Source of the DNA: Deinococcus sp. Leaf326
GTDB lineage: Bacteria > Deinococcota > Deinococci > Deinococcales > Deinococcaceae
DNA length: 64,000 bases
Assembly: GCF_001424185.1 (NCBI RefSeq)
Contig: NZ_LMOM01000098.1
Span: forward strand, 61,048-125,047
Direction of reading: 5' to 3'
Shown: positions 58,085 to 64,000 of the stretch, in pieces
Layout: each line of letters begins with the position of its first letter
Position numbering within the stretch: position 1 is the first letter of the stretch
Program-made: the position numbers and the translations under genes
Notes under the pieces: model-generated
What the model was told of the DNA's origin: nothing
The model's input: only the letters and a program-made list of their open reading frames with translations
Database searches by the model: none

Positions 58085-59471
58085 AGCCTTCTCTGAACCT
58101 CGTTACGCCCGCTTCCTTGACCATCTTCTCTTCAGTCGTTTTCTAGATGAAGACTCAGGATACACAGTCTCTCCCGAGTCACTCCTAGCTGATATGGAGG
58201 ATATGGGTCATAAGCTCCGTGGAAAATCCCGTAACTATAATCGAGCCACGAAGTTTCCCCGGGAGTTTGAGGAGGCTACAGGTCTAACCCTTCTGGATGC
58301 ACCGTACAACTTCAAAAAGCATCGGGCCAGTGCCTATGATTTGACAAACCTCCCTAATATCCTACAAGAGGCACTGAAGGTAGAACTTCTTCATCCTCCC
58401 ATAGATAAGTACCAAGGGGTTTATTTAGAGTCTGGGGAATCTTGGTCAGACTCCGCTGAGGAAAAACTTCGTCGCCAATTTATCGCCGCAAAAGAACAGT
58501 ACATGGCGAGAAGCGTTAACCGACCAGATATTGAGTACCTGAACCTCTCTAGCAGGTGCTCTACTTTTCTTCAAAGAGGGTATAAGGAGCGTAAAAGTGC
58601 GGCACGGGAAGCGATAAATAGAATACCAGACCCAGAAAAAAGAGCATCAGCAATTATCAACCTCAATAAAATAGTAACCTTTGAGCCATTCTACCAAGAC
58701 TCCTACAACTCCCAGCGTATTTACACTTCAGGTGTGAGTTTGCAAAACTTCTCTTCTACAATTAGAGAGGCCATTCTCAAGCCTTCTAAGAATTACGACC
58801 TAAAAGCTGCCCAACTTGCCATCATGGCTACCCACTGGGATGTCGTCGAAATTCAAGACTTGGTTCATTCTGCCGAAGTTTGGGTGAGATTATGCCATAG
58901 CCTGAAACTACCTCTAAATTTAAAGGACTCCGTGAAAAGATTGGTTTATTCCACCGCCTTTGGAATGACCGAAGTTAACCTAGCTATCCGATATGGACAG
59001 GTGCTCGGTCAACTTACATCTGGCGCAGATTCATCCAATACATCCGCAAAAACTATCCAGTACTATTCAGATGAGCTTTGGGAGAATAAATACTTAGGGG
59101 CACTTCTGAAAGGGCGTAAGCAGGCAATGAAGCGACTGCAAGACACCAAGCAGGCCGTGGATGCTCAGGGGCAAGTCTTCAGAGCCTCAGATTTTAGGAG
59201 TGATTGGGAAAGTGGTAAAAAACTCCGTACCATGATGGCTTTTGAAATGCAGAGCCGAGAGAAGTGGCTCATGGAACCTATTATTAAACTGGCGCAGGAA
59301 AACAAAGAAAAGATGTTGATTACCCTCTGGCTTCACGATGGTGTATATATTCATTACCACAAAACTGACCGCTCACAGAAGCTTGAATGGGAAATGCTCC
59401 GGCGTGTTAATCAACGAGCCAAGGAAGCTGGATATCTCACAACGCTTGAGCTTGTTGCCAAGGCCAGTTGA
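58020..59471 (+). CDS. Diverged family-A (Pol I/T7-like) polymerase, probable replication protein
   Basis: A 483-residue protein with the palm/fingers motifs of family-A polymerases at matching spacing. R233-x7-LQN (241-243) corresponds to Klenow R668-x7-LQN. Motif A is D260-LKAAQ-L-A-IMA, where the steric-gate Glu of Pol I is Gln265. Motif B is K302-x3-K306-x3-Y310-x3-F314-G, matching R754/K758/F762/Y766-G. Motif C is H439-D440-G. The distance D260-D440 (180) is near Klenow's 177. No 3'-5' exonuclease domain is seen; residues 1-225 are unassigned. ATG 58020 has AAGGAG 6 nt upstream (ATG 58014 is too close). It overlaps the RHH gene. Confidence 0.75.
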   Translation: MYYQPTLVTRGFYEVAKKTIPEAFSEPRYARFLDHLLFSRFLDEDSGYTVSPESLLADMEDMGHKLRGKSRNYNRATKFPREFEEATGLTLLDAPYNFKKHRASAYDLTNLPNILQEALKVELLHPPIDKYQGVYLESGESWSDSAEEKLRRQFIAAKEQYMARSVNRPDIEYLNLSSRCSTFLQRGYKERKSAAREAINRIPDPEKRASAIINLNKIVTFEPFYQDSYNSQRIYTSGVSLQNFSSTIREAILKPSKNYDLKAAQLAIMATHWDVVEIQDLVHSAEVWVRLCHSLKLPLNLKDSVKRLVYSTAFGMTEVNLAIRYGQVLGQLTSGADSSNTSAKTIQYYSDELWENKYLGALLKGRKQAMKRLQDTKQAVDAQGQVFRASDFRSDWESGKKLRTMMAFEMQSREKWLMEPIIKLAQENKEKMLITLWLHDGVYIHYHKTDRSQKLEWEMLRRVNQRAKEAGYLTTLELVAKAS

Positions 59472-59512
59472 GAAAAGCGTCTGTATCAGCCAAAACCCAA
59501 TTAAAACTAAAA

Positions 59513-59536
59513 AAGACTGCCGACCAAAGCAGTCTT
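59513..59536. terminator. Hairpin between the polymerase-like gene and the small membrane protein
   Basis: Perfect 8-bp stem AAGACTGC / GCAGTCTT, 8-nt loop, ending 2 nt before an AGGAG ribosome site. The T tract exists only on the minus strand. It could be a translational control hairpin on the plus strand. Confidence 0.5.
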
Positions 59537-59551
59537 AGGAGAACAATACTC

Positions 59552-59839
59552 ATGGACAATCTCACTCTAAAAACTTACGAAGAAGCCCTCCACAAAACGC
59601 TAGATGCCCTCCTGATGGGCGTTTCTGCCCTCGCTCTCATCACGGGAAGCGCCACGCTCAAAAGCTCCACCTCACAACCTCAGGCGTCTTCACCCCAGGT
59701 CGGAGCAACCTACAAGAAACGCAGTCAGGTCTACCTTGAGACTGGGGAGGAGAGGACCGTGGTGGAGACCTACAAGCTCAATGCCCAAGGTCTCTGGGTG
59801 TTGGACAATGTGAAGATTGAAGACTCTCCTTCGGGGTGA
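59552..59839 (+). CDS. Small single-helix membrane or secreted protein
   Basis: A 95-residue protein I do not recognise. A hydrophobic helix (about 19-38, 'LDALLMGVSALALITGSATL') is followed by a Ser/Gln linker and a charged C-terminal half with predicted beta character ('QVYLETGEERTVVETYKLN'). ATG 59552 follows AGGAGAAC. It lies between the polymerase-like and nuclease genes of the element. Confidence 0.55.
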   Translation: MDNLTLKTYEEALHKTLDALLMGVSALALITGSATLKSSTSQPQASSPQVGATYKKRSQVYLETGEERTVVETYKLNAQGLWVLDNVKIEDSPSG

Positions 59840-59905
59840 GAAGCCTGCCCCCACTCTCCCCTCACCCTATTTACGCTCCAAACGTAATTTTTGGTAGAGT
59901 TGGGC

Positions 59906-60973
59906 ATGCCGCAGATTGTCCTACAGCCGTGCAGCGACCCACAGGCCCAAGCCAACCTTAAAAAAACAATGCTGCAGCAGATTTCCTCCCAAACCATCTT
60001 GGATCAGGCAACAGATATGGACCTCAGTTGCCGCAGCTATTTTGAACGTCATCCTGCTGTAACAATTTGGGGTGTCAAGGAGAAGCAAGGTAGACCTAAG
60101 GTTCAGTGGGAACGCATGAAGAAGGGCGATCTGGTTCTCTTTTATGCTGCTGGAAGTTTTGTTTTGATTGGAACAGTGGACTTTAAGTTCACCTCACCAA
60201 AACTAGCCCATTATCTCTGGCATGAGGATGGCGTTTCACCAGAATTCTCGTACAAATTCCTCTATGTCATCAATAATCCCATTCCCCTCTACACCGATAG
60301 CTTCAAAAGCCTGTCAGGGGGAATTGCCTCAGGTCCATTGTTCCGGAAAGCTCAGGTAGGTGGCGAAGGGCTAAGAGATGATGGCGTCGTAATGGGGATT
60401 ACCGTTGTCAGTGACAGCGGGGCCCAAAAACTCATTTCAAGCTCTCCTACTTTGCAAAATTATCAGCAGAGTTTCTCTGGGAAAAGGCAAAAACGGATTG
60501 ACTTTACCGATCCTAAGCTCGAAGAGCAATTAGAGGGCTTAATCTCAACGGGTCTTTTGAAGGCAGGAGACGTGCTCCGAATTTCAAAGTATCGAATTGA
60601 ACAAGGTGAGCTTAGGGAAAGCATGATTCGAGGCAGAGAGATCGTTCCCTGCTGTATCTGTGGAGAGGAATTCCCAGCAACTTCTATAGTTACGGCTCAT
60701 ATTAAAAAAAGAAGTCGCTGCTCTCCCTCCGAAATGCGAGATACAAACGTTGTTGCCCCAATGTGCTATCTCGGCTGCGATCATCTCTTTGAGCATGGAT
60801 ATATAGTGGTAGGTTCAGACGGAATAGTAAAAATAAATCGGGAAGCTAAAGCATCCGGCTTAAAAACCAGAATTAAGGCCGTTTCAGGACTGAGTTGTTT
60901 AGGTATTAATAATAATAACACCAAGTATTATGCTTGGCACCGAAAATTTCATAGCCAGATGATTATAAGTTGA
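59906..60973 (+). CDS. EVE-like domain + HNH endonuclease (putative type IV restriction enzyme)
   Basis: A 355-residue protein. Residues about 52-125 look like an EVE/PUA-type reader ('TIWGVKEKQ...VQWERMKKGDLVLFYAAGSFVLIGTV'), the fold that accepts flipped modified bases. Residues 249-300 are an HNH nuclease: zinc-type C250-x-C252, H265 ('TAHIKK'), N281, C287/C291 and H293/H297 ('CDHLFEHG'). This pairing occurs in modification-dependent restriction enzymes. I infer cleavage of phage DNA with modified cytosines. ATG 59906 has TAGAGT 5 nt upstream; a TTG at 59891 is possible. Convergent with the recombinase gene. Confidence 0.75.
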   Translation: MPQIVLQPCSDPQAQANLKKTMLQQISSQTILDQATDMDLSCRSYFERHPAVTIWGVKEKQGRPKVQWERMKKGDLVLFYAAGSFVLIGTVDFKFTSPKLAHYLWHEDGVSPEFSYKFLYVINNPIPLYTDSFKSLSGGIASGPLFRKAQVGGEGLRDDGVVMGITVVSDSGAQKLISSSPTLQNYQQSFSGKRQKRIDFTDPKLEEQLEGLISTGLLKAGDVLRISKYRIEQGELRESMIRGREIVPCCICGEEFPATSIVTAHIKKRSRCSPSEMRDTNVVAPMCYLGCDHLFEHGYIVVGSDGIVKINREAKASGLKTRIKAVSGLSCLGINNNNTKYYAWHRKFHSQMIIS

Positions 60974-60975
60974 TA

Positions 60976-61650
60976 CTACTGCGTAGCGAGTTTAGATAGC
61001 ACCCGGCTGACCTGTACGGCCGTCCACTCTGCTCCCGTGCGGGTACGGTGTCCCTCTGAATTCAACCGGCTCGCAATGGCTCGCAGAGAGAGGCCGCTCT
61101 CTCTCATCAGGTGGATATACCCGTAGTTCCGCTTGTAAGCCTCGTGAAAGCCCTGGCTGACCTTCTCCCTTCCCTTAGCCCTCACCGCTTCCGTCATAGG
61201 CACCTGAGAGCCGAGACGGACACCACGGGCCTTAGCTGCTTTGAGTGCCTCCTTGGTCCGGGTGCTAATCGCTTTAGCCTCGTGCTCTGCCATCACCGCC
61301 ATCAGTTGAATGGTCAGGTGATTGGCCTCAGGCATGTCCACTGCGGTGAACTTGACGCCCGACTCCAAAAGACCCGAGACAAAGTGCAGGTTGCGAGAGA
61401 GCCGGTCTAACTTGGCAATGAGGAGGATGGCACCCTCTCGCTGAGCATGTTCAATCGCTTTGAAGATTTCGGTACGACGCTTCTTGCCCGTTCCTGTCTC
61501 AACCTCGGTGTACTCTGCCACCGCTTCGAGCCCACGCTGCCGGACGAAGGCCGTTACTGCCGCCGCTTGTGCTTCTAGCCCTAAGCCGCTCTGAGCTTGC
61601 TTCTCTCTGCTCACCCGGTAGTAGATAACGGCCTTTGAGGTCATAGACAT
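60976..61650 (-). CDS. Serine recombinase (resolvase/invertase family)
   Basis: A 224-residue small serine recombinase. Catalytic Ser14 in 'YYRVSREKQ', 'LLIAKLDRLSRN' (R-L-S-R), 'MAVMAEHEAKAISTRTKEAL' (E-helix), and a C-terminal helix-turn-helix 'SLRAIASRLNSEGHRTRTGAEWT'. It may resolve element dimers or invert/move DNA. ATG 61650 has AAGGTG 7 nt upstream. Its DNA is more GC-rich than the rest of the element, suggesting a different origin. It is divergent from the GHKL operon with only 72 bp between. Confidence 0.92.
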   Translation of the reverse strand: MSMTSKAVIYYRVSREKQAQSGLGLEAQAAAVTAFVRQRGLEAVAEYTEVETGTGKKRRTEIFKAIEHAQREGAILLIAKLDRLSRNLHFVSGLLESGVKFTAVDMPEANHLTIQLMAVMAEHEAKAISTRTKEALKAAKARGVRLGSQVPMTEAVRAKGREKVSQGFHEAYKRNYGYIHLMRESGLSLRAIASRLNSEGHRTRTGAEWTAVQVSRVLSKLATQ

Positions 61651-61722
61651 AGTGTAACACCTTGGAGACGCTCGTTGCTGAAGTGTCAAGGCCCTTGTCC
61701 CCTGCTTACAACATAAGATTGG

Positions 61723-62865
61723 ATGGATGCCACACCGGAATGGGATTACGTGAGAAGACTAAGCACGAGCCAGAAGACGTTCCGCATCCGCCGTCAAGGC
61801 AAATTAGAGCGCAGCAGGAGAGCCTACCGTCTAAAACGCCAGATGGCGCGTAGGCAAATCCATGTACGCAAAGTCGAGGGAACTTACTTAGATTTTCACC
61901 GTATCCGAGCACCTAAGGTATTTGGATTAAGTGTAGAATCTGAAAGAAGTAACGTTCTAAATTTCCTAAAAAATCTTAGAGATACAGTAGGCATACAGAA
62001 GAAGCATGTATTAATTGACTTTTCAGAGACAGAAACTCTAATAGCCGATGCCATGCTTCTTGCATATGCTGAAATCACCAGACTCGTCGCTCGTTTCAGT
62101 AGAGAGGTGAAGATAAGATGTATTTTACCCAAAAAATCCTTTTCTACAAGAACAAAGCCGTTTATTGAAAAAAGAGAAAAGGTAGCACAAGTTCTAAAGC
62201 AGATTGGTCTTTTAGACTTACTTGGAAATCAGGCAAAAGTCGAACCCACCTACGAAGACGTTGTTCACTGGAAAGCAGTACATGGATACAAGGTTCAAGG
62301 GGACATTACAGAGCCTATTCTACAAGTTGTAGATGATGTTCTAGGCGAAATGGTCTCTAGGAAGCTATACACAGGTGTCTCTGAAGCTATGACAAATACC
62401 ACACACCATGCTTATCTTGAAGACAGACATGATGGACTAAATCTTAAAGATAAGGCTGGTTGGTGGATGTTTTTACAAGTTAAAGATAATATGCTTTCAA
62501 TATTAATGTGTGATTTGGGAATTGGTATTCCCAGGTCACTACCTAAAACAAATAGAGATTGGTTGCACAAACTGTTTTCCGAAAAGTACCCGGCACCAGA
62601 CAGTCTATCTATAAAATACGCAACAGAGTACGGCAGAACAAGCACGAATCTTAGCAACAGAGGCAAAGGTCTTAAAAAGATGTTGAGTATCGTTGAATCA
62701 TTAGAGGCGTCTTCCTTAAGGATTCATAGCAATAAAGGAGTTTTTACGGCGGGTAAAATTACCCATATTGTGAGTCGAGACTATCAAGATTCTATAATGG
62801 GAACGCTTATTAGTTGGAATATTCCTATTTCCGAGAATGCTGAGGGAGAAAGTACAAATGTCTAA
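61723..62865 (+). CDS. GHKL (RsbW-like) ATPase with N-terminal STAS-like region
   Basis: A 380-residue protein. Residues 1-60 are very basic. Residues about 92-168 ('KKHVLIDFSETETLIADAMLLAYAEITRL') look STAS-like. Residues 205-368 form a GHKL ATPase with N-box 'SEAMTNTTHHAY' (E221, N225), G1 'DLGIGIP' (264-270), G2 'RGKGLKKM' (313-320) and 'GTLISWNIP'. The N-box is close to that of RsbW/SpoIIAB anti-sigma kinases. No histidine-kinase phosphoacceptor is seen. Its last 8 nt overlap the next gene. Confidence 0.8.
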   Translation: MDATPEWDYVRRLSTSQKTFRIRRQGKLERSRRAYRLKRQMARRQIHVRKVEGTYLDFHRIRAPKVFGLSVESERSNVLNFLKNLRDTVGIQKKHVLIDFSETETLIADAMLLAYAEITRLVARFSREVKIRCILPKKSFSTRTKPFIEKREKVAQVLKQIGLLDLLGNQAKVEPTYEDVVHWKAVHGYKVQGDITEPILQVVDDVLGEMVSRKLYTGVSEAMTNTTHHAYLEDRHDGLNLKDKAGWWMFLQVKDNMLSILMCDLGIGIPRSLPKTNRDWLHKLFSEKYPAPDSLSIKYATEYGRTSTNLSNRGKGLKKMLSIVESLEASSLRIHSNKGVFTAGKITHIVSRDYQDSIMGTLISWNIPISENAEGESTNV

Positions 62866-63181
62866 AATCGTAATATCTAAACAGTTTTCTAAGTATCCCG
62901 GCGGAAGATACTTTGAGGATGGAGACTATAATGGCCAGAAATTCAGAGAAGAGTATCTTGTCAAAGCTCTTCAAGAAGAGTCATCTGTCGAAGTAGAACT
63001 AGATGGTACTAGAGGATATGATTCGTCCTTTTTAGAAGAGGCTTTCGGAGGTCTAATAAGAGATTCCGGATTTGCTCTTCCGGATTTGGACAAAAGACTC
63101 ATCTTGAAAAGTGAGGATAGGTTTCTTCTAAGCGAAATTCGTGGATATATGATGGACGCATGGCAGAAAATACAGGGTTAG
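62858..63181 (+). CDS. STAS-like domain (DUF4325) protein
   Basis: A 107-residue protein matching the DUF4325 pattern: 'GGRYFEDGDYNGQKFREEYLV', 'VEVELDGTRGYDSSFLEEAFGGLIR'. DUF4325 is a STAS-like domain of unknown function often encoded beside a GHKL ATPase. By analogy with SpoIIAA/RsbV it may bind the ATPase. ATG 62858 (GGGAG upstream) overlaps the GHKL stop by 8 nt, and its own end overlaps the following gene by 22 nt. Confidence 0.78.
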   Translation: MSKIVISKQFSKYPGGRYFEDGDYNGQKFREEYLVKALQEESSVEVELDGTRGYDSSFLEEAFGGLIRDSGFALPDLDKRLILKSEDRFLLSEIRGYMMDAWQKIQG

Positions 63182-63645
63182 TTTTCTACGCGCCAATTAT
63201 TAGCGCCACTCTAACTCTTTTCAATGTCATTATAGGTGGCTTAGCCCTATGGGTAAATAATAACGCGGCGAGCAATCGAGAAAAGAGAAAGGAGATTAGA
63301 GGTCGAATTGACAGCATGTTAAAAAGGGTAGAAGAGGCCGAAAAGAGTGGGATAAACTTTCACTTAGAGGAAAGCTTCAGAGAATCAGAAGCGCAAAATA
63401 TAAGATGGGAATTAGAGAAGCTAGGAAAGATTATACAAACTATTCCATTTTTAAAAATCAACTCAAATATCAATGATTCTTACAATTCATTTAAACAATC
63501 TATTACCCTCGTACCTAATTTTTCAAGGAAAGATTTCAGGCAACAAAGTGCCGATGACTCTCTTGTAACAACAATACATATGAAATCCGCCGATTTAATA
63601 CATGAAATAGAACGAGCTTATGATTCAAAATACCCAATCAAATAG
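63160..63645 (+). CDS. Membrane-anchored coiled-coil protein, third gene of the GHKL/STAS operon
   Basis: A 161-residue protein: one N-terminal membrane helix (about 7-29, 'YAPIISATLTLFNVIIGGLALWV') and a cytoplasmic, charged helical region ('REKRKEIRGRIDSMLKRVEEAEK', 'ENIRWELEKLGKII'). No enzyme motif is visible. Start overlaps the STAS-like gene by 22 nt, so expression is coupled. It may be the membrane effector or sensor of the module. Confidence 0.65.
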   Translation: MAENTGLVFYAPIISATLTLFNVIIGGLALWVNNNAASNREKRKEIRGRIDSMLKRVEEAEKSGINFHLEESFRESEAQNIRWELEKLGKIIQTIPFLKINSNINDSYNSFKQSITLVPNFSRKDFRQQSADDSLVTTIHMKSADLIHEIERAYDSKYPIK

Positions 63646-63800
63646 CTTGAAACTTCTATTAAGTATTGGAATTTAAATCTAACAATTATCTACGAATAAT
63701 CTTCAGGGATGATACCCGCACGAATAGTTTGCTCTATTTCAAGCTTGACTCATCGATTTGCAGGCAATATACTGCTGTAGACAGCATATTTATCTAGGAT

Positions 63801-63860
<60 letters not shown>

Positions 63861-63863
63861 GGA

Positions 63864-63888
63864 AACCTCCGCCCAGCGCGGAGGTTTT
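63864..63888 (+). terminator. Native terminator of tRNA-Thr, displaced by the element
   Basis: Stem AACCTCCGC / GCGGAGGTT, then TTTT, directly after attR. Before insertion it stood just after the tRNA gene. Confidence 0.82.
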
Positions 63889-63951
63889 GCCGTATCTGAT
63901 TAGCGACACCGCGAGCCGGACGGCCCCGTCACGTTCGCTAGGATGAGCAGC

Positions 63952-64000
63952 ATGGCCGCCCCACTGACGGAACAGGATCTCTACGAGATCATCCGCAAGC
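63952..64000 (+). CDS. Start of an unidentified gene (cut by the window end)
   Basis: ATG 63952 begins MAAPLTEQDLYEIIRK and runs off the window. TAGGAT (63939-63944) ends 7 nt before the ATG, the leaderless pattern; ATG 63943 is in frame but overlaps that hexamer. Too short to identify. Confidence 0.55.
   Translation, partial: MAAPLTEQDLYEIIRK

Noticed and set aside
58020..59471. Reverse transcriptase reading of the polymerase-like protein
   Set aside because: There is no Y-x-D-D box; LQN, K-x3-K-x3-Y-x3-FG and HD fit family-A polymerases much better.
61723..62865. Histidine kinase or MutL/Hsp90-type protein
   Set aside because: No phosphoacceptor His/DHp helix, no MutL or Hsp90 middle domain; the N-box resembles RsbW-type kinases.

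Overview
The window is a GC-rich chromosomal segment of a Deinococcus species. The evidence is the gene set (polyphosphate kinase 2, RtcB, an alkyltransferase-like protein, a DUF5693/CsaB pair, MsrPQ, a UbiD decarboxylase and secreted proteins of deinococcal type). It is also the promoter style: at least sixteen genes carry a TANNNT -10 hexamer 6-7 nt before the start codon, the signature of leaderless transcripts in this phylum.

From 1 to 11 kb: the 5' part of a large repetitive secreted protein, a VWA protein, MscL, PPK2, an acyl-ACP desaturase, two metallophosphoesterases, and the DUF5693-CsaB pair that probably pyruvylates a cell-wall polymer. From 11 to 19 kb: a GNAT enzyme, a divergent copper regulon (copA versus copZ-DUF305-csoR) and a CoxE/MoxR/CoxG/MocA set for maturing a molybdenum hydroxylase. 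From 19 to 43 kb: mostly housekeeping genes (udk, purA, folE, msrPQ, prepilin peptidase, queuosine precursor transporter, UbiD, an amino-acid ABC binding protein and permease, pyrE, RNase H-like, rtcB, cytochrome c, ATL, LCP). Among them are three oddities: a leucine-dehydrogenase-like protein without its lysines, a lipoyl-less E2-like protein, and a frameshifted small gene beside an 18-bp perfect inverted repeat.

From 39 to 53 kb lies an exopolysaccharide locus: LCP ligase, three glycosyltransferases, Wzx-like flippase, Wzy-like polymerase, a Wzz/BY-kinase, and two tandem glycosidase-like lipoproteins headed by a c-di-GMP-I riboswitch. From 53 to 56.3 kb: an M20 amidohydrolase, SufU and FolC.

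From 56.36 to 63.86 kb an AT-richer integrative element sits in the 3' part of tRNA-Thr(CGU), bounded by exact 60-bp direct repeats. It encodes a tyrosine integrase, a ribbon-helix-helix protein overlapping a strongly diverged family-A (Pol I-like) polymerase, a small membrane protein, an EVE-like/HNH nuclease that looks like a type IV restriction enzyme, a serine recombinase, and an overlapping three-gene operon of GHKL ATPase, STAS-like protein and membrane protein. I read the element as a small self-replicating or integrating carrier of defence cargo. The polymerase and the GHKL/STAS/membrane operon are the best candidates for undescribed biology. After the right repeat the chromosome resumes with the native tRNA terminator and the first codons of another gene.
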